In this document: piece by piece, positions 7,807-16,277 of the stretch | How positions within the stretch are numbered: position 1 is the stretch's first letter | How the letters are laid out: each line of letters starts with the position of its first letter | From: Micromonospora pattaloongensis | Lineage (GTDB): Bacteria > Actinomycetota > Actinomycetes > Mycobacteriales > Micromonosporaceae | Length of the DNA: 64,000 bases | Assembly (NCBI RefSeq): GCF_900107255.1 | Contig: NZ_FNPH01000014.1 | Location: forward strand, 1-64,000 | Direction: 5' to 3' | Made by a program: the position numbers and the translations under genes | The notes under the pieces: model-generated | Seen by the model: only the letters and a program-made list of their open reading frames with translations | What the model was told of the DNA's origin: nothing | Databases searched by the model: none

Positions 7807-10100
7807 CGTTGAGACTCGCCTTTCGCCTCGTCCGCGGCGGCGGTGTCGCGGGCTTCCTGCGCCTGGCTCTCGTCGTCTTCGGCATCGCGATCGGAATGAC
7901 GGCCGGCACCCTCGTGGCCGTCATGCCCGGCGTCCTCCACGGTCGGGCGGAGGTCATGAACGCCCGCATGCCGAGCCCTCCCGTTGAGAACGGACACGCC
8001 AACTTCGCGTTCTCCACCTCCACGGACGTCTGGGACGGTCAACGGTTAGGGCGTACCTTCCTCGCCGATGTGCGGTCGTCCACCGTGACTGCGCCGGGCG
8101 TCACCCGCCTTCCGAACGCTGGCGAGGTCGTCGTCTCTCCGGCGCTGGCGGCGCGACTGCCGCACGAGCCGGACCTCGCCGTCCTCGTGCCCGGTCGCGT
8201 CGTCGGCACGGTTCAGCCGGCCGGCCTGCTCAGCCCAGACGAACTGTTCGCCTACGTCGGCGTGGAGCGCGACCGGATGGCGGACGCGCACAACGGTGCC
8301 TCCTTCGGCAGTCGCGACAGCCTCGCGCTGGAGAAACAACAGGCCGGGCTGACCCAGAGCCTCGCGTTGCTGGTGTTGCCGCCTGTGGTCATCTACCTGG
8401 TCGTCTGTGGCCGGCTGGCGGCGGCGACCCGGCTTCGCCGCTACGCCGCCCTCCGGCTGCTCGGCATGCGGCGCGGGCTGGTTTTACGCACCGCATTCCT
8501 GGAGTCGTCCGTCGCCGGTCTGATCGGCGGTTTTATCGGCATCGTGCTGTTTCGGCTGGCCCATCCGGCGCTGGCGTCCAGTGGCCTGCTCGGCTTCTCG
8601 TGGTATCCGGACAAGTCCGGCTTCACTCCGGTCTCCATCGGCTTCCTGACCGTCTTCGTGGGTATCGCCTCGGGCTTCGTCGGCGCGGCGGGTCTCCGGC
8701 GTAGCCTGGACCGGCCCATTGACGCGCGCAAGGACACCTCCGAGGTCCGCCCGCGCCCGTGGCTCCTGCTGCCACTCGTCTTCGGCCTCGGCAGCACGAC
8801 GTACCTGCTCCTCGCCGTGCGGCGGCCGGCCGGCGCCGGCGTCCACTACGCGATGCCGGGCACGATGACGTGGGTGGCGATCGGCTCCGTCGTCATCACT
8901 GTCCTCGGCGTGCTCGTCAGCCTCAAGCCGATCCTCGCCGCCGTGGCCCAGATGATGGCTCGTCCGTCGTTCCCGCTGCCGGTACGGATGGCGGGTGCGC
9001 GACTGGCGCTGCAGACCGGTGTGACGCTTCGCCTGCTCGTGGGGTTGGCGCTGCTGGTCCTCGTGGCCGGGGTCAGCGCCGGCGTACTGCGTGACCTCGA
9101 GCTGAGATCCAGCCCGAGTGGCACGAACTACAGCGTCGACATCGAGGGCTCCAGTGCGCCGAATCCGGTCGTACGGCAGGAGGTCTTTGAGCTACCGGCC
9201 CGGTTCCGGTGGACCGTGCAGAGCAGCGTGCTGCCCGAGCCCGGCGCGGTTCAGACAACCGACGTGGTAGAGCAGGCCAAGGTATCGGGCTACCGGTTGG
9301 TGAGTATGAGTTGTTCCGGGCTGCGTAAGCTGTTCCGGCAGGCGTACCCGGACTGCCGGGACGGCCGCTGGTACCGCATGGCGTCGCGGTCGATCGCGAA
9401 CACCGCGTACGAGGTCCCGGCCGGCGCCGCATTCAACTACGACCGTGGCGACGGAACGCAGCAGTCGGTCACCGTTCCGGCCGAGCGCCTCGTCGTACCC
9501 GACGATTCGCCGTTCCCGGTGCAGGCGTACGGCGGGCTGTTCTACGCGCACGAGGGACCGGCGTGGGCATGGACCACGGACTCGTACTCGAGTTTTCTGA
9601 TCGATCCCGACCCGGCGGAGCTCTCGCGGTTCAAGGTGCGGGTCGCTGCCTTGTCCCCGGCCACCCAGGTTCGTGTGTGGGGGGAAGATCTCGACCTTCT
9701 CGAGTTGGCGCGGAACCAACGCGGCGTCATCGGGTTCGGTGTCCTCATCGGATTTCTGGTGGCGATCCTGGCATTCGGCATCGCGACGGTCGACAACGCC
9801 GTCGAGCGACGGCGCGACGTCGCCGTCCTGCTCGTGGTCGGGATGCGCAAGAGGCTGATCCGGCTCACGCAGATCATGCAGCTTCTCGCCGCACTCGTCG
9901 TCGTTCTGCTGGTCGCCGCGGCCGCGGGTTATCTGGCCGGAAACGTCGCCCTTCGCCTGAACGACGTCAACCGTCCCTGGTATGCCGGGACGCTCGACGC
10001 CATGATGCCGCTCGCCGGTGCCTCCGTGATCGTGGCTGTCTGTGCCGGAAGCTTCGTTGCGGTGCGCAGGTTGCGCTCCGAGGACCTGAAGAGAGAGTGA
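7803..10100 (+). CDS. FtsX-type ABC transporter permease
   Basis: A 765-residue permease. An N-terminal membrane anchor (about 18-40) is followed by an extracellular segment, a first FtsX block (about 180-285), further membrane segments (about 320-430), a second large extracellular domain (about 440-630) and a final FtsX block (about 640-755). This duplicated MacB-like layout fits non-canonical export or antibiotic-detoxification pumps of actinobacteria. The extracellular part has a pair of cysteines (MSCSGLRKLFRQAYPDCRDG). Two TTA leucine codons (8046-8048 and 8484-8486) may place it under a bldA-like tRNA. It is coupled to the ATPase upstream, and the signal-peptidase-like gene starts 4 bp after its stop. 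Confidence 0.85.
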   Translation: MTLRLAFRLVRGGGVAGFLRLALVVFGIAIGMTAGTLVAVMPGVLHGRAEVMNARMPSPPVENGHANFAFSTSTDVWDGQRLGRTFLADVRSSTVTAPGVTRLPNAGEVVVSPALAARLPHEPDLAVLVPGRVVGTVQPAGLLSPDELFAYVGVERDRMADAHNGASFGSRDSLALEKQQAGLTQSLALLVLPPVVIYLVVCGRLAAATRLRRYAALRLLGMRRGLVLRTAFLESSVAGLIGGFIGIVLFRLAHPALASSGLLGFSWYPDKSGFTPVSIGFLTVFVGIASGFVGAAGLRRSLDRPIDARKDTSEVRPRPWLLLPLVFGLGSTTYLLLAVRRPAGAGVHYAMPGTMTWVAIGSVVITVLGVLVSLKPILAAVAQMMARPSFPLPVRMAGARLALQTGVTLRLLVGLALLVLVAGVSAGVLRDLELRSSPSGTNYSVDIEGSSAPNPVVRQEVFELPARFRWTVQSSVLPEPGAVQTTDVVEQAKVSGYRLVSMSCSGLRKLFRQAYPDCRDGRWYRMASRSIANTAYEVPAGAAFNYDRGDGTQQSVTVPAERLVVPDDSPFPVQAYGGLFYAHEGPAWAWTTDSYSSFLIDPDPAELSRFKVRVAALSPATQVRVWGEDLDLLELARNQRGVIGFGVLIGFLVAILAFGIATVDNAVERRRDVAVLLVVGMRKRLIRLTQIMQLLAALVVVLLVAAAAGYLAGNVALRLNDVNRPWYAGTLDAMMPLAGASVIVAVCAGSFVAVRRLRSEDLKRE

Positions 10101-10104
10101 TCCG

Positions 10105-10839
10105 ATGGCACCAATCAACACGGTCGACAAATCTGCCACGCGTCGCTACGTGACCATCGCCGTGGTGAGCCTGGTTCTGTTGCTCGCCGGCTCAGTGCTG
10201 CTTGCCCTGCGTTATGACCTCTATCCGGTCCAGACCACGGTCATGGACCCCGCCGTCGGACGCGGTCAACAGGTCCTGGTGGCGTCACAGACGAACGGCG
10301 CGCAGCTTCGTACGGGCGACGTGGTTGTGGTGGCGAGCGACGGTTGGGCCGACGAACCCGCAGGCATGGACTACATCCTGCGCGTCGGGGCTGTCGCCGG
10401 GGACACCATCCTGTGCTGTACGGACGCGGGCAAGGTGACGGTCGACGGTGCCGTGAAGGAGCCGCCCACCATCACCGGTGACGCACCCGGCGCGCCGGCG
10501 TTCAACGTCAAGGTTCCGGATGGGCGGGTGTTCCTGCTCGGTGACAGGCGGGACATCGCGCGGGACTCGCGGGCGCACCTTGGGCTGGACGGGGGGACCG
10601 TACCCCTGTCGGCAGTCAAGGGACGGGTTGTCGCCAAGCTCGCGCCGCCCGGCTCGGTGTCAGGGCTCGACTCCGGCACCGGCGTCTCGGTCAACCCGCT
10701 CGACCCCGACGGCACCTACCTGTACGCGGCCGTACTGGTCCTGCTGGGTCTGATCGGCCTGGTCTATGCACTCGTCCGGGCGCTCAAGGCGCGTCCGCGG
10801 CGACCCGGCGAGTCGGCCGTACCCGTGGCCACGGGCTGA
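10105..10839 (+). CDS. S26 signal-peptidase-like protein lacking the catalytic dyad
   Basis: A 244-residue membrane protein: a transmembrane segment at about 15-36, a signal peptidase I-like domain at 40-190, and a second membrane segment near 205-227. It keeps the C-terminal box GDRRDIARDSR (146-156) and the boxes around both active-site residues, but the residues themselves are replaced. YPVQTTVMDPAV has Val46 where SPase I has the nucleophilic Ser, and DYILRVGAVAGD has Leu92 where the general-base Lys should be. A proteolytic role is therefore unlikely. It begins 4 bp after the permease stop with an AGAGAG ribosome site, so it probably serves that ABC transporter, perhaps as an extracellular binding or assembly subunit (inference). 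Confidence 0.82.
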   Translation: MAPINTVDKSATRRYVTIAVVSLVLLLAGSVLLALRYDLYPVQTTVMDPAVGRGQQVLVASQTNGAQLRTGDVVVVASDGWADEPAGMDYILRVGAVAGDTILCCTDAGKVTVDGAVKEPPTITGDAPGAPAFNVKVPDGRVFLLGDRRDIARDSRAHLGLDGGTVPLSAVKGRVVAKLAPPGSVSGLDSGTGVSVNPLDPDGTYLYAAVLVLLGLIGLVYALVRALKARPRRPGESAVPVATG

Positions 10840-10883
10840 CCCGCTGCCGCTCCTCGACCCGGTGCACGGCCTCGGCAGTCAAA

Positions 10884-10929
10884 GCAGATGGCTCCTTCCC
10901 TGCGTTTCTGCAGGTAAGGGGCCATCTGC
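10884..10929. terminator. Strong hairpin after the first ABC operon
   Basis: Two 20-base arms (10884-10903 and 10910-10929) pair at 18 of 20 positions around a 6-base loop, with no long T tract. It lies 45 bp after the S26-like stop and ahead of the padR promoter, so it probably ends the first transporter transcript. Confidence 0.6.
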
Positions 10930-10984
10930 GGGTGGAGCCGCCTGTCGGAGATCGTTCGCTGCGCGCGCAACTCGACGGCACGGG

Positions 10985-11011
10985 TTGCCGTATACGCCGG
11001 AGGCATATACT
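10985..11011 (+). promoter_or_regulatory. Predicted padR-ABC promoter
   Basis: TTGCCG (10985-10990) and TATACT (11006-11011) are separated by 15 bp, slightly short. The downstream flank is a palindrome placed to block initiation. Transcription would begin near 11018, ahead of the ATG at 11043. Confidence 0.45.
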
Positions 11012-11025
11012 CGGTGTATACACCG
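11012..11025. promoter_or_regulatory. Palindromic operator, probably of the PadR protein
   Basis: CGGTGTATACACCG is a perfect 14-bp palindrome directly after the predicted -10. Partial GTATAC/GTGTAT copies occur on both sides (from about 10990 and up to 11033). PadR regulators commonly repress their own operons through such sites; binding here is inferred. Confidence 0.55.
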
Positions 11026-11042
11026 GGTGTATGGTGCTCGGC

Positions 11043-11567
11043 ATGAGCGTTTCTTTGACCCTCCTCGGGCTGCTTGACCGTGAACCCAGCCACGGCTACG
11101 ACCTCAAGCGGGCGTATGACACCTACTTCGGGCGGGGCAAGCCGCTGCCCTTCGGGCAGGTGTATTCGACGCTGAGCCGGCTCACTCGCGACGGCAAGGT
11201 GGTGATGAGCGAGGTGGGCCGCGGTGTTGGGCCCGACCGCAAGCAGTACGTCATCACCGAGCTCGGTGCGACCGAGGTCGACCAGTGGCTGACCCAGCCG
11301 GTCGAGCCGGAGCCGCATCTGCAGAGCCTGCTGTTCACTAAGGTCGCGCTCGCGCTGATGCTCGAGCGGCCCGCCGAGGACTACCTCGACACCCAGCGTC
11401 GCGCCCACTTGCAGCGGATGCGTGAACTGACGGAGATCAAGCGGACCGGCGGGCTCGTCGACGTCATGCTCGCCGACCACGGCATCTATCACCTGGAGGC
11501 CGATCTGCGCTGGATCGATGCGACCAGCGCCCGGCTCGACGCTCTGCGCAGGGTGGTGCGGCCGTGA
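11043..11567 (+). CDS. PadR family transcriptional regulator
   Basis: A 174-residue PadR protein. Residues 1-80 are the winged helix, with the diagnostic LLGLLDREPSHGYDLKRAYD, a FGQVYSTLSRLTRDG recognition region and a wing ending in KQYVITELG. The C-terminal helices (about 85-170) form the Vir-type dimerisation arm. ATG 11043 is chosen over ATG 11031 because MSVSLTLLG is the family start. PadR proteins repress adjacent drug-exporter genes and are released by ligands; the GTGA overlap with the following ABC ATPase gene fits that. A palindrome lies just upstream. The ligand is unknown. Confidence 0.88.
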   Translation: MSVSLTLLGLLDREPSHGYDLKRAYDTYFGRGKPLPFGQVYSTLSRLTRDGKVVMSEVGRGVGPDRKQYVITELGATEVDQWLTQPVEPEPHLQSLLFTKVALALMLERPAEDYLDTQRRAHLQRMRELTEIKRTGGLVDVMLADHGIYHLEADLRWIDATSARLDALRRVVRP

Positions 11568-12244
11568 CGACCGCGCTGGAGGCACGGGACGTGGTGTTCT
11601 CGTTCAAGACGACGCCCGCGCTTCGGCAGGCGAGCATCGCCGTTGAGGCGGGCGAGATTCTCGCCATCATGGGGCCCAGCGGCTCGGGCAAGTCGACGTT
11701 GTTGCACTGTCTGGCCGGGATTCTCGTCCCCGACTCGGGTGAGGTCTGGTTCGACGGCACCAGGGTGGACACCCTGACCGAGGAGAAGCGCAGCGCCCTG
11801 CGGCGGGAGAAGTTCGGTTTCGTGTTCCAGTTCGGGCAGTTGGTGCCGGAGCTCACCGTGGTCGAGAATGTCGCGTTGCCGCTGCTGCTCGGCGGTGTGA
11901 GGCGGGCCGAAGCGCTTCGGCGGGCGGGCGGCTGGTTCCCGCGGCTCGGCCTGGAGGGCATGGAACAGCGCCGGTCCGGTGAGCTGTCCGGCGGGCAGGC
12001 GCAGCGGGTCGCGCTGGCGCGTGGGCTGGTGGCCGGGCCGCGCGTGCTGTTCGCCGACGAGCCGACCGGTGCGCTCGACTCGCTGACCGGCGAGCAGGTG
12101 ATGGACCTTCTCGTGAGCAGCGCCCGCGAGCAGGGCACCTCGGTCGTCCTGGTCACCCACGAGCCCCGGGTGGCCGCGTACGCCGATCGCGAGGTCATGG
12201 TGCGCGACGGCAAGGTCATCGCGGCCGACCGGATCGCGTCGTGA
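11564..12244 (+). CDS. ABC transporter ATP-binding protein (MacB/LolD type)
   Basis: A 226-residue ATPase with Walker A GPSGSGKST near residue 40, FVFQFGQLVPELTVVENV, signature LSGGQAQRVALARG, Walker B VLFADEPTGALD, and a switch His in LVTHE. It is similar throughout to the ATPase at 7147-7806, so the two transporters may descend from one duplicated unit. GTG 11564 overlaps the padR stop, and its own stop overlaps the next permease start (GTGA), forming a tightly coupled three-gene operon under PadR control. Substrate is unknown; drug or envelope-lipid export is usual for the type. Confidence 0.88.
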   Translation: MTTALEARDVVFSFKTTPALRQASIAVEAGEILAIMGPSGSGKSTLLHCLAGILVPDSGEVWFDGTRVDTLTEEKRSALRREKFGFVFQFGQLVPELTVVENVALPLLLGGVRRAEALRRAGGWFPRLGLEGMEQRRSGELSGGQAQRVALARGLVAGPRVLFADEPTGALDSLTGEQVMDLLVSSAREQGTSVVLVTHEPRVAAYADREVMVRDGKVIAADRIAS

Positions 12245-14394
12245 TCCGCTTCGGGTTCCGGCTCGCCTTCTCCGGCGGACGGGAGGCGATCACCCGGCTG
12301 ATCGTCATCGCGCTCGCCGTCGCCGTGGGCGCAGGCCTGTTGCTGGTCACGCTGGCCGGCGTCAACGCGGTCAACGCGCAGCTCACCCGGTACGCCTCGC
12401 TTTACCCGACACAATCGACGACCGATGTCGCAGAACCCCTGCTGTGGTCAACGCGCGAGGACTTCTTCGACGGCCGGCAGATCACGCGGGTGGACGTCGC
12501 GGCCACCGGCCCGGGGTCACCGACACCGGTCGGCATCCCGACGACGCCGGGGCCCGGTCAGTTCTACACCTCACCCGCATTCGCCAAGGTGCTGGCCGCG
12601 GCACCGCCCGAGCAACTCGGCGACCGTTATCCCGGAAAGAACCTCGGCGCTATCGGCGCCGAGGCGTTGCCGTCACCGGATTCGCTGCTCGTCATCGTCG
12701 GCGGCGTCCCCGATGAGGTGGCCGAACTGCCGCAGGCGCGGCGGCTGGCGACCACCGGCGACGAAGCCCCTGCACTGCCCGAGGCTGTTGTGCACCTGAT
12801 CCTCGGTGTCATCGCCGCCGGCCTGCTGTTCCCCGTACTCATCTTCATCGGCACCGCCACCCGGCTCGGCGCCGCACGTCGGGAGCAGCGCTTCGCCGCG
12901 CTGCGCATGGTCGGCGCCACCCCGAGGCAGATCTCGGTGATCGCCGCGACCGAGGCGGCCGTGGCCGCGGTCGCCGGAGCGGCACTGGGCTTGGCGCTGT
13001 TCTACGCGTTCCGCGGTCAGCTCGCGAGCATCCCGTTCACCGGCATGCCGTTCTTCCCCGGCGACATGTTCCTGCGCGTGCCCGACATTCTGGTCGTCGC
13101 GATCGGCGTTCCAGCCGGAGCTGCGCTCGCGGCCTGGATCTCGCTGTCCCGGGTACGCATCTCGCCGCTCGGCGTCACGCGGCGGGTCACACCGGGCCCG
13201 CCCCGGGCGTACCGTCTGATCCCGCTTGTTCTCGGGGTCGGCGTGCTGACCTTCGCGATCGGCCATCGCCCGGAGACGTCGGGTGGTCAGACCGCGATCT
13301 TCCTGCCGGGGATCCTGCTCATCATGGCGGGCCTGGTGCTGGCCGGGCCTTGGCTCACCATGGCCGGCGCCCGTCTGATGGCACGTCGCGCACGGCACCC
13401 GGCCACGCTGATCGCCGCGCGCCGCCTGGCCGACAACCCGAAGGCCGGCTTCCGCGCGATCAGCGGCATCATGCTGGCCCTCTTCGTGACGAGCGTGGCG
13501 GTCGGCGTCATCACCACGATCGTCGCTCAACGTGGCCCGGCCAAGCTCGGCACGATCGACGCGGCCACCCTGTCCACAGCTCTGTCCGAGGATGCGCCCT
13601 CGGTGCCCGACAGCCTGCTGGGCGAGCTCCGTGCGATCCCCGGCGTGCGAACCGTCACGGCTATCCACGCGAACCCGGTCGACGGCGGCGAGGCCGGTGT
13701 CATCGGGTGCGGCGACATCCCTGCGGTGTATGGCCGTTGCGCCGCCGGGGCCGACGCGGCGATCGTGGCGAGGAACTTCATACCCTGGCGCGAATCGGTG
13801 TCCCCGACACGCGTCTGGCCCGTCGCGCCGCTGACCAGGGCGGAGGTGGCCAGGCTGCCGATCGCGTCCATTGTGGTCGGCACGGACGGCTCGACCGCGG
13901 CGCGTGAGCGGACACGCACGGTGCTTGCGATCGCCTATCCGAACTTCTGGGTCGCCGCGAACGCGCCCGGAGAGTTGGAGTCGACCTTCACCGATCAGCT
14001 GCGCGGCTGGGAGCAACTGGCCAACCTCATCATCATCGCCAGCCTCGCCCTCGCTGGATGCAGTCTCGCGGTGAGTGTGGCCGGCGGCCTGACCGAGCGG
14101 AAACGCCCGTTCAGCCTGCTCCGCCTCAGCGGCGCACCGGTTCGCCTCCTCCGCCGGGTGGTGGCGCTGGAGAGCGTGGTCCCCATGCTGACGATCGCGG
14201 TGGTGGCGATCGGAATGGGCTTGCTGGCGGCTCAGCTCTTCCTGCAGGCACAGATGGAGTACACGCTGACCCCGCCCGGGCCGTTGTACTACCTCATCGT
14301 GGTGGTCGGTCTGGCCGTCTGCCTGGGCATCACCGCTTCCACTCTGCCTCTGTTGGAACGCATTACCGGTCCGGAAACCGCCCGCAGCGAATAG
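12241..14394 (+). CDS. FtsX-type ABC transporter permease
   Basis: A 717-residue permease with an N-terminal membrane segment (about 18-38), a first extracellular segment, an FtsX block (about 180-300 with TATRLGAARREQRFAALRM), two further membrane segments (about 320-370), another pair around 400-425, a second extracellular region and a final FtsX block (about 585-705, with GGLTERKRPFSLLRLSGAP). The architecture matches the permease at 7803-10100, but the extracellular regions differ, so the substrates may differ. The start is GTG 12241, overlapping the ATPase stop. The operon ends 20 bp before the oppositely oriented tRNA gene. Confidence 0.85.
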   Translation: MIRFGFRLAFSGGREAITRLIVIALAVAVGAGLLLVTLAGVNAVNAQLTRYASLYPTQSTTDVAEPLLWSTREDFFDGRQITRVDVAATGPGSPTPVGIPTTPGPGQFYTSPAFAKVLAAAPPEQLGDRYPGKNLGAIGAEALPSPDSLLVIVGGVPDEVAELPQARRLATTGDEAPALPEAVVHLILGVIAAGLLFPVLIFIGTATRLGAARREQRFAALRMVGATPRQISVIAATEAAVAAVAGAALGLALFYAFRGQLASIPFTGMPFFPGDMFLRVPDILVVAIGVPAGAALAAWISLSRVRISPLGVTRRVTPGPPRAYRLIPLVLGVGVLTFAIGHRPETSGGQTAIFLPGILLIMAGLVLAGPWLTMAGARLMARRARHPATLIAARRLADNPKAGFRAISGIMLALFVTSVAVGVITTIVAQRGPAKLGTIDAATLSTALSEDAPSVPDSLLGELRAIPGVRTVTAIHANPVDGGEAGVIGCGDIPAVYGRCAAGADAAIVARNFIPWRESVSPTRVWPVAPLTRAEVARLPIASIVVGTDGSTAARERTRTVLAIAYPNFWVAANAPGELESTFTDQLRGWEQLANLIIIASLALAGCSLAVSVAGGLTERKRPFSLLRLSGAPVRLLRRVVALESVVPMLTIAVVAIGMGLLAAQLFLQAQMEYTLTPPGPLYYLIVVVGLAVCLGITASTLPLLERITGPETARSE

Positions 14395-14414
14395 AGGCGG
14401 ATGGTGATCAGGTG

Positions 14415-14487
14415 CGCGCCCGGCAGGATTCGAACCTGCGGCCTTGGGATTAGAAGTCCCCTGCTCTATCCGCTGAGCTACGGGCGC
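14415..14487 (-). tRNA. tRNA-Arg (anticodon UCU)
   Basis: The minus strand folds as a complete 73-nt tRNA. The acceptor stem is GCGCCCG with CGGGCGC, the D arm contains AGCTCAGCGGATAGAGC, the anticodon loop is CTTCTAA with anticodon TCT (plus-strand AGA at 14452-14454), and the T arm contains GGTTCGAATCC. CCA is not encoded. It reads AGA, a rare codon at this GC content. It marks the boundary between the less GC-rich left region and the typical chromosome on the right. Confidence 0.95.
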
Positions 14488-14571
14488 GTGTGCGACAAGA
14501 GGGTACCGCCGACTCCCGCCGGTTCACCGCAACGGGGGACGACGGCTTTGCCGCGGCCGGTCGTCCGGCCG

Positions 14572-15615
14572 TCAGCTCGCCTCCGCCGCGCCCACCGCGG
14601 TCGCCGATCCGGCGGGCGGCGGGGAGACCGGCGCGGACTCCGTGGCCGGCCCGGGCCCGGCGGATGCGGTGACGTCGAGGTAGCCGCCGATCCAGCGGTC
14701 CAGCTCCGTGAAGACCCGTTCGCGTACGGCGGGGCCGGAAAGCGTCAGGTCGTGCTTGCCGCCGTCGAACCGGGCAACGGTGACGTGCTGCCCGAGCCGG
14801 GGCGCCCAGCGGACGATGTGCTCGACGTCGAGGACGGCGTCGGCGACGGTGGCGTCGTCGTGCCACTTGGCGCTCCGGTAGGTGCGGGTCGAGCACGCGA
14901 CCAGCACCGGGGCGGGGATCTGGAGGCCGGAGCGGAGCTGTCGCTGGGCGCGCGCGATCGCCGCGAGCCACCCGGACCGCACCCCGAACCCGCCGAGCGG
15001 CTTCCAGGTCAGGTCGTACGTCCACTCGCCGCGGTGCTCGGCGTGGATGCTCTGGCCGTACACCGAATTGAGGCCCAGCGGCAGGACCCGGTAGGGCTTC
15101 CGGCGGTGCAGCCGGGTGACGGCGGCGACGAGCGGCCGGCGTACGAACCAGGGCGCGTTGAGGTCGAAAAACGGGCTGTTCATGAACAGCCCGTCGACGA
15201 TGCCGGCGTCGCGGCGGGCGTGCGCCCAGAGCGCGGTGATCAGGCCACCGGTCGAGTGGGCGTTGACCAGCATCGTCGTGTTGCCGTCGCGCTCCCGGAT
15301 GATCTGCGCGGCCGCGTCGAGCTCCGGGAAGTACTCGCTGAGGTCGAGGCAGAAGTTCGGCGTCTGGTGTGGGAGCAGGCTGCGGCCGTATTTGCGCAGG
15401 TCAAGCGCGTAAAAGTCCCAGCCGCGTTCGACGAAGTGGTCGGCCAGGTGGGTCTGGAAGAAATAGTCGCAGTAGCCGTGCACGTAGAGCACGGCCCGGC
15501 CGGTGGGCCGCTCGGCCCGGCGGCGGACCAGGGTGGCGACGACAGGGCCCTCGTCGTCGCGGCCCAGGTCGATCGTCTCGCGCTCGTAGGGCGCTCCGAG
15601 GATGTCCGGTTCCAC
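14572..15615 (-). CDS. Alpha/beta hydrolase (serine hydrolase)
   Basis: A 347-residue cytoplasmic alpha/beta hydrolase. The oxyanion region is VLYVHGYCDYFFQ, the nucleophile elbow is NAHSTGG (a GxSxG variant with Ser), a likely acid is the Asp of LDVEHIVRW, and the catalytic His is in GGKHDLTLS. The size and lid region suggest a lysophospholipase/monoacylglycerol-lipase type enzyme, but the substrate cannot be read. The last about 40 residues are Pro/Ala-rich and probably disordered. The start is GTG 15615, the first good start of the frame. It lies alone on the minus strand, divergent from the F420-type oxidoreductase. Confidence 0.8.
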   Translation of the reverse strand: MEPDILGAPYERETIDLGRDDEGPVVATLVRRRAERPTGRAVLYVHGYCDYFFQTHLADHFVERGWDFYALDLRKYGRSLLPHQTPNFCLDLSEYFPELDAAAQIIRERDGNTTMLVNAHSTGGLITALWAHARRDAGIVDGLFMNSPFFDLNAPWFVRRPLVAAVTRLHRRKPYRVLPLGLNSVYGQSIHAEHRGEWTYDLTWKPLGGFGVRSGWLAAIARAQRQLRSGLQIPAPVLVACSTRTYRSAKWHDDATVADAVLDVEHIVRWAPRLGQHVTVARFDGGKHDLTLSGPAVRERVFTELDRWIGGYLDVTASAGPGPATESAPVSPPPAGSATAVGAAEAS

Positions 15616-15711
15616 GTCCTCGACGGTACGCCGAACTGGTTACCCGTGGGTAGATGCCGCGCGGTTGCGCCGGGGGGCGCGCGGCGGACGGCGGCGGCGC
15701 AGAATCGGCGC

Positions 15712-16122
15712 ATGGATATCGAGCGCGCCCGCGAATTCGTACGCCACCACCACCGCGCCGTGCTGGCCACCCGGCACGGGGACGGCCGCCTGCAGATGTC
15801 GCCGGTGACCGTCGGCCTGGACGACGAGGGGCGGGTGATCGTGAGTACGCGGGAGACCGCCGCGAAGACGCGCAACGTGCTGCGGGACCCGCGCGTGACG
15901 ATCTGTGTCACGACCGACCGGTTCTTCGGCGACTGGGTGCAGATCGAGGGGGAGGCGGAGATCGTGCACCTGCCGGAGGCGATGGAGCTGCTCGTCGACT
16001 ACTACCGGCGGATCTCCGGGGAGCACCCGGACTGGGACGACTACCGCGCGGCGATGGAGCGCGACCGTCGCGTGGTCATGCGCATCGCGATCACGCGCGC
16101 CGGCCCCGACGTGCACGGCTGA
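15712..16122 (+). CDS. PPOX-class (F420-type) oxidoreductase
   Basis: A 136-residue split-barrel protein of the pyridoxine-5'-phosphate-oxidase-like superfamily. The N-terminal AREFVRHHHRAVLATRHGDG, followed by QMSPVTVGLDDEGRVIVST and a KTRNVLRDPRVTICV segment, is typical of actinobacterial F420-dependent reductases and biliverdin-reductase-like proteins. F420 use is inferred from family resemblance; no separate binding motif proves it. ATG 15712 matches the family N-terminus. The gene stands alone, divergent from the hydrolase and 155 bp ahead of the SSB-like gene. Confidence 0.8.
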   Translation: MDIERAREFVRHHHRAVLATRHGDGRLQMSPVTVGLDDEGRVIVSTRETAAKTRNVLRDPRVTICVTTDRFFGDWVQIEGEAEIVHLPEAMELLVDYYRRISGEHPDWDDYRAAMERDRRVVMRIAITRAGPDVHG

Positions 16123-16277
16123 CGCCGTAGCACGTTTTCGCTTGATCAGGTGTTTTTCCACAGGGCGCCCCGCCGTCCACAGCGTGCGTGGTCGGCGGTC
16201 GCGCGGGGCGGGTCGCCCGGCCAGGCTGGGTCGCGAGTCGACTCGGACCGATGCCCCTGACGCTGTGGAGACAGACG

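Noticed and set aside
16154-16162. TTTTCCACA, similar to a DnaA box, upstream of the SSB-like gene
   Set aside because: One isolated near-match with no cluster, no AT-rich unwinding region and no dnaA/dnaN neighbours; not an origin.
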